Program-made: the position numbers and the translations under genes
Part shown: one piece after another, positions 22,586 through 33,445 of the stretch
How positions within the stretch are numbered: the stretch's first letter is position 1
Layout of the letters: the number at the start of each line of letters is the position of its first letter
Assembly: GCA_001972305.1 (NCBI GenBank)
Contig: BDDD01005688.1
Span: 5,536 to 69,535 of the forward strand
Origin: Cephalotus follicularis
Taxonomy: Eukaryota; Streptophyta; Magnoliopsida; Oxalidales; Cephalotaceae
Reading direction: 5' to 3'
DNA: 64,000 bases
Notes under the pieces: generated by a model
Databases searched by the model: none
What the model saw: the letters and a program-made list of their open reading frames with translations, nothing else
Told to the model about the DNA's origin: nothing

Positions 22586-23319
22586 GCCAGCACGTTCTTC
22601 GTCGGCAGAGTAACGTGCAGAGAGATTTGTTTAGAGGCCTTACCTAATGCCTTTTCAAGCGCTTTGTGACGTGTTGTGCATGTTGGTATGTTGCCAGGAA
22701 TGCCCAGAACATGCCCTCACATGGATCATGCAAAGGGAATCCTCACCTGCAACCTGCAATGTAAAGAATGGTTAAAGAATGCAAAAGAAATACAGAAAGG
22801 GGGTAGGTGAGAGAGAGTAGGAATGTGGCTGTCAAATGCTAGAAGGAGAATGTCGGGGGAGAGCCCTCTACATAAAGATCACCCTCCCCACTTATCTCTC
22901 TCATTTTATAACACTAGAAGAGGAGAGAGAATAAAACAGTGTGTATTCCACCATTGTTGAGCTTGGAGCTTGGACCTTGGAGTTACTGGTGCAGCTACGG
23001 GATGGACCTAGAGGGGCTGCTGTGACTTCGTGGAATACTAAAAGAGGTGGACTTTCGGCTTCTAACTTGAGGCCAGAGGTAGGGGAAAGTCATACTGTAA
23101 TTTTGAGTTTGATATTTATGCATGGTTATGGTTTTGAATGAATAAAAATGCATGATTCTTGTACTGGTTTTGTTACTGGATTGATGCCACGATATGCTAG
23201 ATATGTTTGGAGTATCTGTATGTTGGTCTGTTGCTATGAAAACCCGTTGTTATGCATGAGCATGGGTTATTGAGGCCACTGTTTGATGAGTCGTGAGGTA
23301 GAAGACGACCACTGTTGAA

Positions 23320-23612
23320 AAGACATCGACTTCTTTTAGAATAACATCGACGTCTTTTAAGGTTTTGCCTCGTTACTGACTGAGAGGGATCGACGTCTTT
23401 GGGAAGACATCGACACCCTAGGCTGTTTACCTGGAGTTTGACGAAAAAGACGTCGACGCCTAAAGTTCCTACTTTAATGCATCGACGCCATTAAGTAATA
23501 CACTGTCGTTTTAATGTTCCTTCTGTAGGAGATCGCGCCGACACTGAGGCTTAAGCATCGACGCCTGACACGAAAGACATCGACGCCTTTGGGAAAAACG
23601 TCGACGTCTTTT
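23320..23612 (+). repeat. GACGTCGACGCCTTT cluster, second
   Basis: About ten motifs, e.g. AAGACATCGACTTCTTTTAG, AACATCGACGTCTTTT, GGGATCGACGTCTTTGGG, AAAGACGTCGACGCC, AAACGTCGACGTCTTTTG. Motifs share orientation, with the T-rich flank on the right. Confidence 0.88.
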
Positions 23613-24224
23613 GTTACTGTTTGGAGTTTCTTCATCAAATGATACGGAATCATCCCGATCCCTGTTGGGGTGCATTTGAGTATATGTATGCATTGCATAT
23701 GCACTGTTTACTGCCTGATTGTGTATGTTTATGTATTGATTATGATTTCTAATGTGTTGATACTTTAGAAATGCATATATGAGCTCGGAATAAGATATTT
23801 TTTAGTACAAAAATATGTATTGATCAAATAACGTATTGTCAACCGAGCTGATAAACAATTTACACTACTGAAAACTGTTACTGATATTTTCTACTGAAAA
23901 TACTTATTTTCAAATGTTGTCAATTTTGGAAACATTTTGGAAAATAACTGCCTGTTATTGATCAAATCGATCGTTACTTTTACTGCACTGTTACTGTTTA
24001 AATTCACTGTTTGCTCTATGAATTGCTTGTGATTGTGTTTGAGCTGCTAGTTGCGTGGCGGAGGTTGCCAGTGATGACTAGTGGTAGGGTCGGACCTAGG
24101 GGCCAGGAGTATGGTTAGGTGACTCACTGTACTGTTGCCTCACCCGGTTGCCCGATGTGGGGATCGTAGTGGGAGAGTAGCGTGGGGCCAGGAGTTGGCG
24201 GCGCTATAACTGTTATTGTGGTCC

Positions 24225-24305
24225 CATGTGGACATACTGCCTGTTGTGGTCCTATGTGGACATACTGTACTGTACTGTTTACTGGTCCTTTACGGACATT
24301 ACTGT
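24225..24305 (+). repeat. GGTCCCATGTGGACAT repeats
   Basis: Three copies of GTCC-nnnnn-GGAC (GTCCCATGTGGAC, GTCCTATGTGGAC, GTCCTTTACGGAC), each a 4-bp inverted repeat with a 5-nt loop. Confidence 0.7.
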
Positions 24306-24564
24306 GATTGTTGACGTAGCCCTGGCCGGGTTACTACTGCACTGTTACTGTACACATATATTTCTTATATATGTAACACTGATATTTTACCATACTAATA
24401 TACGTATTTTCATATATGTATAAACTGGGTATCCACTGCACTGTATCATTTAAGCATTCATATCATGACATGCATTATGTTGACCCCGATTTACAGTTAT
24501 GACTTAGCCGAGTGAGGACAAAGGCTAACCCCCCCTACTTTACAGATTGATGCAGTGGACATTT

Positions 24565-24998
24565 TGTAATGACCCAAATTCCATGAAAGATATTATGATT
24601 GTTATTGTGTATTTTGGCAGATAGTTTAAGGGACCCGTAGTATGACCCTACGCTCGGGGAGTACGGGGGTTCTACTCCCCGGTGAGCGGACGGGGGGTCC
24701 CGCTGCCCGGACAGCGGGCAGGGGTTCAGGGGGCAGCGCCCCGAGAAGAAAAATTTTAGCTAAGTGTTGGGAAAGAAAACTGTCCCAAAGCGCCGACGCT
24801 TTGTCATTAACGGTCGACGCTTAAAATGTAAAAGTCGACGCTTCGAGATAAAATGCCTTTTGGTTTCAGCTTATGATTCATATGCTTCCGCAAGATATTA
24901 TGTTTTGAAAGGTTTTAATTTATTCGTATTTTGCAATAAGTGGAATATATGTTGATTGCCATGCCTTATATGTTGTGTTATGGAAGCGGGGTGTGACA
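24565..24998 (+). repeat. LTR end segment with GC-rich hairpins, next to PBS
   Basis: Starts TGTAATGACCCAAATTCC, a degenerate LTR start, and ends GGAAGCGGGGTGTGACA next to the PBS. The last ~130 bp (from GGTTTCAGCTTATGATTC) are nearly identical to the end of the 3' LTR at 29041-29179. Three GC-rich hairpins are at 24655-24742 and three GTCGACGCTT motifs at 24788-24848. Confidence 0.65.
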
Positions 24999-25002
24999 AC
25001 AG

Positions 25003-25014
25003 TGGTATCAGAGC
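25003..25014 (+). other. Primer binding site of element D
   Basis: TGGTATCAGAGC four bases after the LTR end GTGTGACA. Confidence 0.9.
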
Positions 25015-25114
25015 TTATATTCCTTTTATAAGCTATCGCTGGGATACTATCCTTGGCAATTAACAATTGTTTCCTTGAGATGATTAATCATCATCTTTCC
25101 TTATAGGAAACAAA

Positions 25115-25366
25115 ATGGACGGAAGGAGAAAACGTGGAAGGCCTTGAGCCGCTAATGGAAATGTTCCTGAGGAAGTAAATGACAGAACGGACCCTATGAG
25201 CCGTGTAGCGAATTACTTGCAGCAGCAGATGGCTGCGAATGCTGCAAACATGGTGGATATGCGTTGATTGTCCGCACAAGCATATCCACAGCACATGGTT
25301 CCTGACCATGTTGCGTGGCATGATGGAAACCGTTTTGGAAGAGACTGATATGAACGTAGATACCTA
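25115..25366 (+). pseudogene. gag: Ty3 gag N-terminal remnant of element D
   Basis: ATG at 25115 gives the basic start MDGRRKRGRP, followed by a TGA where CGA is expected, then NVPEEVNDRTDPMSR and the glutamine/alanine/methionine-rich stretch YLQQQMAANAANMVDM, another TGA, and VPDHVAWHDGNR. Such a basic start followed by a Q-rich segment is usual in Ty3 gag. The capsid core and zinc knuckle are absent: after 25366 the sequence passes into a GACGTCGACGCC motif and then non-coding repeats. Confidence 0.6.
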
Positions 25367-25639
25367 GAGTGATGACGTCGACGCCTACGGGATGTTGTTG
25401 ACGCCAATAGCCCTATTTTGGTGAAACTGCCCAGTTTTGAGTGGATTTTGATTTTGATTGAGATCAGGCTAATGTTTAAGCCTCCGAAATAGCGCCTAAG
25501 GCTGCTGAGCAGTCTCGACTTTCCCGGAAGGCTGACCTCGAGACGGCGGACGTGCCGAAATCCTATGGGATATATCAAATGAAGTGACAGTGAGGGCTAT
25601 GAACTGTATAGCGGCTAAATGGTCGATCGGATGAGCCAA

Positions 25640-26345
25640 AAGGCATAAGTGTTGTCAGAAATGTTTCTGTATCGAATAGTGGTTGATCGAAATAGGATGT
25701 GAATGGTCATTGCGAATGGCTAGTGTGTCATCATGGATCGTATTGTATCGTTATCGATCACATAGTATCGGAATGGACCGTTGTTGAACGGTTGGTGATC
25801 GAATGTATCGTTATTGGACGGATAGTGATCGTTTGAATCGTTGTTGAGCGGTTAGCGATCATATGGGCCGTTGTTGAACGGATAGTGATGGTTTGAACCG
25901 TTGTTGAGCGGTTAGCGATCGTATGAACTGTTGTTCAGCGGTGAGTGGTCGTATGAACTGTTATCGAACGGTTAGTGACCGAATGGGTCGTTGTTGATCA
26001 GATAGTGGTTGAATGGACAGTTATCGAATAGATGGGCATTGCGTGAATGCTCGGAATAGATTGTGAATGAACCGATGGGCGGCCAACTACTTATATGTGC
26101 TGGTATGGGACAGTATATATATTTAGCCGACCGTTAGATGACAACTACATATGTTGTTAGCCTCTAGATTCCTAGTAGAGTGAACGGATATGGACCGTGA
26201 ACAGCTGTTGGCCGTAACGGATATGAATTGTAAATTGGTATCGACATTAAACGGCTGTGGGCCGTAAACGGATATGAATAGTGAATGGATATAGACCGTA
26301 AACGGCTATGGACCATAAACGGATGTGAGATGTAATGGATAGAGC
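25640..26345 (+). repeat. Tandem arrays of hairpin units CCGTTGTTGAACGG and ACGGCTGTGGGCCGT
   Basis: First array (about 25735-26040): roughly ten units of about 30 bp, built on GAACCGTTGTTGAGCGG and TTAGCGATCGTAT; the core CCGTT-GTTG-AACGG is a perfect hairpin. Second array (about 26175-26335): units with GGCCGTAAACGGATATGAA; ACGGC-TGTGG-GCCGT is again an inverted repeat. The arrays sit where pol would be expected. Confidence 0.85.
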
Positions 26346-27768
26346 ACAATCATGGATTGATACGGGACGAAAGGCCCCAGATGACTGTATATGGTAGAGT
26401 TACTGATGACGTATTGTGTTATGACTTGTATAAATGTGAAACCACATTGTTCACATTGCTTATGCTATGTACGCATCTCACATGATTGACATTATATATA
26501 TATCTGCTACACCTTTGCATACATTCATTGCATATGTGTATTGTACACAGCCATTGGCTACTGACCGTTTCATTGAAATGAAGTGGGTCAGGTTCAGGTT
26601 CATATGATAGCTACAGTGATTAGTCAAGACAAGCGCATGGTAAGAAATTACATTTCTCCAGCCTATCTTGTGTTATATGAATAAAGTAAGGGAACTGATA
26701 TTTTGAGCTTTTTTATTGTACATTATATGTCCTGTCGGCTTGTGGCAGTGATGAATACAAATGTGTGTTGATGTATTGGACCTGTCGGCATGTGGCAGTG
26801 CATCATTTGATCGGTGTATGATATTATTGGATATGATCAGACCCATCTTTTAAGGTTTTGACATGACTATCCTTCGCACGTATGATATTATTGGATATGA
26901 TCAAGCCCATCATTTAAGGGTATTGAAAGGATTATGCTTCCGCATGCAAATGATATACTTGATTTAGTTGTGATGTAGTCTGGTGCGGGCGGATCCCCCA
27001 ACATATAGATTGTGATGAGATATGAGGGTTAAACCCTAAAACATATAAACTGTGGTTTATCATGTGGCATGGAGTCCGATAAACGAATACTTTATGCCAA
27101 AATTTCAAGAAATCCTAAGGGTATGGTTTTAATGGATTCATCACTTGAGGTTCTAGAATGATGTAATTCTATTGAATTGTGGTTTAATGAGGGCTGAGCC
27201 CATTTGTGAACTGCTGATTCCTCCTTCGGGAGTGTGGATATAAATTGTGTTTTCTTTAAAGGGGGCATAGTCCTGTAAACGAATACTTCATGCCCGATTT
27301 TTGGGAGATTATAAGAGTTGAAATGCATTCAACTGATTATTCCGCTGACATGATGTGATTCTTTAAAGATCGAGATTATAGGACTTTTGAGTATGATTGA
27401 TATATGATTGTTCGAATTGGACGGAACTATGCTGGATATACCAGGGTAGGATCCTTATTGTTGGGAGATTGAAGGTGATTAACTGAATAAGTGCTAATTG
27501 AAGTTATTTGGAGTTGCGGAATAATAACAAGTGATGTGTTGGGTTCTTGGAGACCCAGCGATATGGACATGGTATGGTTACATATTGAACGGATATAGAT
27601 TGTACGGTTACGAATTGTGCAGTCATAAACCATGTGGTTATGGATCGTATGCTTATGAATTGTTTGATGTGGATGAGTTGTGGTTGCAAGCCACTTAGAA
27701 CGTGAGGGAGAAGTGAAGGCATTCTGCCTTCACATGTTTAATCTAGGGAATCTCGGGACGAGATTTCT

Positions 27769-27783
27769 TTAAGGAGGGGAGGA
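27769..27783 (+). other. Polypurine tract of element D
   Basis: AAGGAGGGGAGGA directly before TGTAACGCCCC, with the usual upstream hairpin CTCGGGACGAGATTTC. Confidence 0.88.
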
Positions 27784-29179
27784 TGTAACGCCCCGAATTT
27801 CATAAATAATTATTATGAAATTGGTGCGTGTACAGTTGTGATAAATCGATAGAGGCCCAGAGTAATAAGAAGGCATTACGCACTTAAGCCGTAATTATGT
27901 TGGCCAAGATGACTAATAAAGCCTATTTTTAATGCGCGACAATAAAGCCCAAATACTCGCAATATTATCGCGATTATTTTGGTGGTTGTTCGGATAATTG
28001 ATGTCGCGATTCGTGGAAAAATCGGGACCCAGACCTTAGTATTTTGCCATAAAATACTAAGGGAGAAGCAAAATGATAAAGGAAGAAGGGGGAGACACGG
28101 GCACATAGCGCACCCGTGCGTGTTATCTGCAAACGAGAGAGAGAGAGAGAGAGACTGGGAGAGACAGCGGGAGAGAGAGGGAGAGAGGGCGCTGGAGACG
28201 ACTCCGAAGCCAGCCACGTGACCGGGAGAGGACGGCGGACCACCAAGGCACACCTACCGCCGGTAAGCTCCTCCCCCTTCCCCTCTTTTCTCTTCTTTTT
28301 TCTTTTTCTTTGCTGCCACTTTCGCCCCTCCTCCCGGCGTTTCCCGGCGCCGTTAGCATCGCGGATGGAGGGGGTTTTCATCTAGAAGGCATCACGGTTA
28401 GCATCGATATGTGATACTACCAACCTTTGGGTGGTAGATATCGGACTCAGATTGGGTTGATTGGTCCTTTGTGGCATGACTGATCGATTGATGATTGATT
28501 AACTGAGCGATTGGTTCTCCGTTGTGACATGTTTGACTGGATTGATGGGTCCTCAGTGACCTGATTGATAATTTGTGTGGTTATAGCCGTTTGGCATGGT
28601 CGTACCTTTGGCATATATACATATATACGTACATATATATATGTATATTCATATTGTGTATTGCATCATGGTGCATTCATTTCATGTCATTCATTATCAT
28701 TGACCCCAAAGTGCATTTATATTTTTCTCTACTTAGACCAGTGAGGACAAAGGCTAACCCCCTACATTTCAGGTTGATGCAGCGGATTGTCACCGTTTGG
28801 CTTGGGCTAGCGAAGTGAAGTTTAAATTGTGTTTTCCTTCGAGGAATGTTTAAGTTAGTCGTTGTAATAATGAATTTTCCTTATGTTGTTTTTACTTTGA
28901 GTAGTGTTTACTTTTGGGATTACTGTATTGGTGTTTTAATGTAACTGATTGAATATTGATCACGCTCCATTTGAGGGCAATTGACAATGGTTATAGGGTG
29001 ATAAATGCTAGTATTATGTAGTATGGGATGCATAATATGTGTGGTTTCAGCTTATGATTCATATGCTTCCGCAAGATATTATGTTCTGAAAGGTTTTAAT
29101 TTATTCGCATTTTGCAATAAGCTGAATATATGTTGATTGCCATGCCTTATATGTTGTGTTATGGAAGCGGGGTGTGACA
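27784..29179 (+). repeat. 3' LTR of element D (1396 bp)
   Basis: Starts TGTAACGCCCCGAATTTC and ends GGAAGCGGGGTGTGACA. Contains a (GA)n-rich stretch at 28128-28192 followed by a long pyrimidine run (28265-28325), and a TA-rich run at 28613-28655. It contains no GTCGAC cluster, unlike the 5' block, and is shorter. ORFs over the GA/CT stretches are artefacts of low complexity. Confidence 0.8.
28128..28192 (+). repeat. GA-rich microsatellite
   Basis: Imperfect GAGAGA tract in the LTR; GA tracts of this kind are common in plant promoters and leaders. Confidence 0.85.
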
Positions 29180-31721
29180 TTGTCCTTCCATGATATTATC
29201 TTTGACTGGGATTTCTTCTCATGTCATCTTGTTGATATTGCATGCGAATACTGTTGTTTTCGAGCTGATGCCTCAACGCCTGGGTTGAACTTGTTTTTTC
29301 CCCTTTCTGTTTAAGTATTCATGCTTTGTTTTGGTATCATGTGTTGTTGTCCTTGGATACTAGTTATTGGATGCTGGTTACTTGGTTATGTATGAGATTG
29401 TCGGCACGAGATGGTCTAAGTGGTGATACACTTACCTCTGAGCTGAGGTTCTCCTCTGTCATCTCATCAAGGGTGGTGCTGACCGGTGATTCGTGGGCCC
29501 CTTGGACGATATTAACGCTATGTGATTTCTGACGAGGTAGCTTCTTGATCGAGGTTCACCTGTTGTAGTGCTGACCTCGTGATTGCCGACGGGGGTGGGT
29601 TTGCGTAGCCCCTCGATCGAGGTTCATGCAGTGAGGTGCACCAATGTGTGATTTGACGGGGGAGGAGAGCTTGCGTAGCCCTTCTACCGATGTTCATACG
29701 ATGCTCTGGAAGTGGGTATCTAATGAGTATACGAGGGATGTGTTCAGTCCTGTAGCGCATGACCACGTTGATAGAACGTCAACGGAGTTGTTATTTATGC
29801 TGTCGAGGTGGTTCCGGCTATGGAAGCGTGTGATTTTGATGTGTGCATGTGCGTGTGTGGAATGTTCTTGTGATGGATACAGTACCAGTAGTCCCCTTGA
29901 GAATTGTTGATCCTTAGAGTTGATCTTTTGTTGATCCTTGGATCCCTGGCATGTTGTGACGTATAAACTGTTGTTTATCTTCTTTCCTTGAGGTCAGCCA
30001 TTGAGTTGGTAACTCTGACGTCTCCTCGGGCTTTTCTTTTCATTGATATCCTTGTATATTTTCACCCGTGCCTAGTTTTGTTGAGCAGTGGATATGGGTT
30101 GTCCCCGGCGCAGTTGGCGCAGGGCACGTTCATCTTCGCGCTTGGCACCCCGGTGGAAGTGGGTTTGCCCAGGATATTCCTTCATCTTACTCACTAGTCA
30201 GTTGGACTAATCCCCTCTCAGTTTTGTGTGAAGAAGGAGTGGGGCAACAGTGTTCTTGAGATCCACTAAGGACAGCTTGTGAGAGAGGTAGACGCTTGAC
30301 GCAACACCTTAGGATGGCTCCTAGGCCACTGGCACCTTCATGCATTTGGGGACATTCATGGGTTTTTTTTATAGATTTTTTGATATCTATGCCTGTAAAA
30401 CCTTCTTTCTAAACATGTATTTTTAACTCTTGGATGTTGTGTGTCCTTGGCAGTTTGCCCGTGACCGTGTATATAATTCTCTTGTTTTATATACTTGTTG
30501 TTTGAGTTGTTTTCCCAGCCCTGGCGCTATTTTTGTTAAGTGTTTAGGCGTGCAAGGACAACGTGTGAGTTCGAGGGTTGTTTGACCCTGGGCAGAGAAG
30601 CAGGTCCCCCCAGCCCTGGCCTTGGTGAAACTTCAGTGTTTCTCCCCGGACCCTTTGTGCGTGGCACCTCTGCTGAGATGCCCGGGAGAGGTGGCTTTTC
30701 TTGGTTGGTAAAACCTTAGGTTGACTTTGCAGTACGGGTTGGTTAACCCTAAGCTGGAGTCTGGTGGCAACCCCGGGTGTTGTCCCAGGGCACGTCGTAG
30801 GCGTTAAGTGGGAATTATACATTTTCCTTAGTTTTTCACATCCTCCCGACCTCGGACCAGCTCGGTCCCTGGAGACGTTTTGGTGGGTGAGCCCCGGTGG
30901 ATCCCTTGGGTACCTCGCCGGGGTGAGATTTCATCTCTGTAGTGTAGTTCGAGTGTTGGTGGGACCTCAGGTAGTTGCCCCATAGGCTTGTTGTTTGTCC
31001 CTGGGCCCTTGTGTTGATCCCAGGCTTAGCCTTATGTTAGACGTAGTAATTTTCTTGTGCCCAGTCATAACCTTGTTTTTATGGGTCGTGCCCTGGGAAG
31101 GACATGCCCGGGTAGGACATGTCCTAAGTTGTCATCCAATGAGGACATGCCCGAGGATGGTTCATCCGGGGAAGGCATGTCTTACGATGGGGCGCAGGCC
31201 TGACGTGTGTTACGTCATGTTGTGTTGGCATCCCCTGCCCAGGACCCCAGGCAAGATGTAGTGTTGCGTTCTTTGCCCTGTCTCCCTCCCCTGGCATGTT
31301 CCCTTTAGTGGAACGGTGCGTTTGGGCAATGGGTGTGATGCACGTTTCCTTTAGTTAAACGGTGTGTTTGCTAAGTGGGTGTTGCGTTTGTTCCCTTTAC
31401 TTAAACAGTGCATTTGCTAAGTGGGTGTTGTGCGCGTTTCTTTTGGTTAAACGGTGAGCTTTGGGGATAGTTTAAGTAAGGGTTCGTTTGTTGTTTTACC
31501 CTTCCTTCTTTCCTCCTTCCTGCTCAGGCATTCCTTGTTTTTATGCCTTGGGTGCGTCTGGCCTGGGGAGCGTGGCTCTCCTCGGCAGCATGTTTTAACA
31601 CCTGCCCTGGCCTTAGCATTAGCCTTTGTTGTTGTTAGGGTTTTGTTTGGGATCCAGATGAGGGATCCTTCCACCTGGCACGGCCGTCCTGGGGCAGGGG
31701 TGCTCAGGAACGGGGCGTGTC
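29180..31721 (+). repeat. Ty3 element A LTR, copy a (5' truncated)
   Basis: Aligns with the 3' LTR 36747-39948 from its position ~37396 onward; the first ~650 bp are missing at the join with element D. It ends near GGGCGTGTC at 31721 and is followed by a PBS-like site. GC-rich in its second half. Three units of a repeat built on TTTAGTTAAACGGTGCGTTT and GCTAAGTGGGTGTTG are at 31300-31455. Long ORFs in it are not genes. Confidence 0.8.
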
Positions 31722-31728
31722 TTCTTTT

Positions 31729-31740
31729 TGGTATTAGAGA
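31729..31740 (+). other. Primer binding site-like, after LTR copy a
   Basis: TGGTATTAGAGA, one change from the site at 33325. The same following text (GACCGGTTTAGTTTCC) is present at both places, so copy a once preceded an internal region of its own. Confidence 0.7.
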
Positions 31741-31766
31741 GACCGGTTTAGTTTCCTTGTGTTTTC

Positions 31767-32179
31767 NNNNNNNNNNNNNNNNNNNNNNNNNNNNNNNNNN
31801 NNNNNNNNNNNNNNNNNNNNNNNNNNNNNNNNNNNNNNNNNNNNNNNNNNNNNNNNNNNNNNNNNNNNNNNNNNNNNNNNNNNNNNNNNNNNNNNNNNNN
31901 NNNNNNNNNNNNNNNNNNNNNNNNNNNNNNNNNNNNNNNNNNNNNNNNNNNNNNNNNNNNNNNNNNNNNNNNNNNNNNNNNNNNNNNNNNNNNNNNNNNN
32001 NNNNNNNNNNNNNNNNNNNNNNNNNNNNNNNNNNNNNNNNNNNNNNNNNNNNNNNNNNNNNNNNNNNNNNNNNNNNNNNNNNNNNNNNNNNNNNNNNNNN
32101 NNNNNNNNNNNNNNNNNNNNNNNNNNNNNNNNNNNNNNNNNNNNNNNNNNNNNNNNNNNNNNNNNNNNNNNNNNNNNNN
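31767..32179. other. Assembly gap, 413 N
   Basis: Run of N between element A internal sequence on the left and LTR copy b on the right. True length and content are unknown. ORFs that cross it are meaningless. Confidence 1.
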
Positions 32180-33317
32180 GTAGAGGAGCAGGTCTCCCCC
32201 CTCGCCTTGGTGAAACTTCTGTGTTTCTCCCCGGGCCCTTTGTGCTTGGCACCTATGCTGAGATGCCTGGGAGGGGTGGCAGTGCTCATGGTTAGTCAAA
32301 CCTTAGGTTGACCTCACAGCTCGGGTTGGTTGAACCTAAGCTGTGGTCTGGGGGCGTCCCCGGGTGCTTCTCCCCAGGCATCGCAGGCGTTAAGTGAGAG
32401 TATGAGGTTTTCCTTAGTTTTTCCTATCTTCCCAACCTCGGACCAGCTCGGTCCCTGGAGGTGTTTTGTCAGGTGAGCCTTGGTGGATCCCTTGGGTACC
32501 TCGCCGGGGTGAGATTTCATCTCTGTAGTGTAGTTCGAGTGTTGGTGGGACCTCAGGTAGTTGCCCCATAGGCTTGTTGTTTGTCCCTGGGCCCTTGTGT
32601 TGATCCCAGGCTTAGCCTTATGTTAGACGTAGTAATTTTCTTGTGCCCAGTCATAACCTTGTTTTTATGGGTCGTGCCCTGGGAAGGACATGCCCGGGTA
32701 GGACATGTCCTAAGTTGTCATCCAATGAGGACATGCCCGAGGATGGTTCATCCGGGGAAGGCATGTCTTACGATGGGGCGCAGGCCTGACGTGTGTTACG
32801 TCATGTTGTGTTGGCATCCCCTGCCCAGGACCCCAGGCAAGATGTAGTGTTGCGTTCTTTGCCCTGTCTCCCTCCCCTGGCATGTTCCCTTTAGTGGAAT
32901 AGTGCGTTTGGCAGTGGGTGTTGTGCGCGTTCCCTTTAGTTAAACAGTGCATTTGCTAAGTGGGTGTTGTGCGTGTCCTTTTAGTTAAACGGTGTGTTGT
33001 GGGGATGGTTTTAAGTAACTATTTTACCCTTTCTCCTTTGTCCCTTCTCTGTCGTGTGTTTCCCAGGACATGCGGGGCATTTTTGGCTTTGAGAAGATGG
33101 GAAATTCCTCCTCCCTGCTCGGGCATTCCTTGTTTTTATTCCTTGAGTGCGTTTGGCCTGGGGAGCACGGCTCTCCTCGGTAGTGTGTTTTTAACGCCTT
33201 CCCTTTCCTTAGCGTTAGCCTTTGTTCGTTGAGGTTTTGGTTAGGGATCCAAGTGAGGGATCCTTCCACCTGGCACGGCCGTCCTTGGGCGGGGTTGCTC
33301 GGGAATTGGGCGTGTCA
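32180..33317 (+). repeat. Ty3 element A LTR, copy b (3' part)
   Basis: Corresponds to the last ~1.14 kb of the LTR and ends GGGCGTGTCA at 33317 before the PBS. The stretch 32482-32899 is identical to 30896-31313 of copy a, while the flanks differ in many positions. It is the LTR that directly precedes the element A internal region. Confidence 0.85.
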
Positions 33318-33445
33318 GCTTTTTTGGTATCAGAGAGACCGGTTTAGTTTCCTTGTGTTTTCATTGGAGACTTTTGGGGTATGCATGCATTGCATTTCAT
33401 GTAGTATACATGTTAGTGATGTCCTAATTGTGCATGTGAAGGTAG

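Larger units (their letters stand above)
22251..24564 (+). repeat. Ty3-type LTR block with GTCGAC arrays
   Basis: Starts TGTAACGCCCGGTATTTTCC. A core promoter candidate is at about 22868-22912 (ACATAAAG, TTTTATAAC) ahead of a purine-rich leader. The right part (24440-24560) carries GCATTCATATCATGACATG and GTGAGGACAAAGGCTAACC, which recur in the 3' LTR at 28665-28760, so the two LTRs are related. Whether this block and 24565-24998 are one LTR or two joined families is unresolved. Confidence 0.55.
24999..27783 (+). mobile_element. Internal region of a non-autonomous Ty3 element (element D)
   Basis: Bounded by a PBS on the left and a polypurine tract plus LTR on the right. Only a gag N-terminal remnant is found at 25115-25366; no protease, RT, RNase H or integrase motif is present in 2.8 kb. 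The rest is palindromic tandem arrays (25640-26345) and non-coding sequence with short duplications, for instance GATATTATTGGATATGATCA near 26820 and 26884, and CCTGTCGGC(A/T)TGTGGCAGTG near 26730 and 26780. This is the structure of a large non-autonomous derivative (LARD-like). Confidence 0.7.

Noticed and set aside
24655..24742. tRNA or other structured RNA gene
   Set aside because: Hairpins do not form a cloverleaf and no A/B box was found.
25735..26335. CRISPR-like array
   Set aside because: Units are imperfect and contiguous without unique spacers, in a plant-type retroelement.
27876..28385. Arginine/glutamate-rich and serine/leucine-rich ORFs
   Set aside because: Low-complexity translation of GA- and CT-rich tracts in an LTR.
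31447..32311. Long ORFs of 172-285 codons on both strands
   Set aside because: They exist only because the N run has no stop codons.
30995..32847. Two identical 88-codon ORFs (30995-31261 and 32581-32847)
   Set aside because: They lie in duplicated LTR sequence; the 3' LTR equivalent (39204-39464) does not show protein-like conservation, and there is no known domain.
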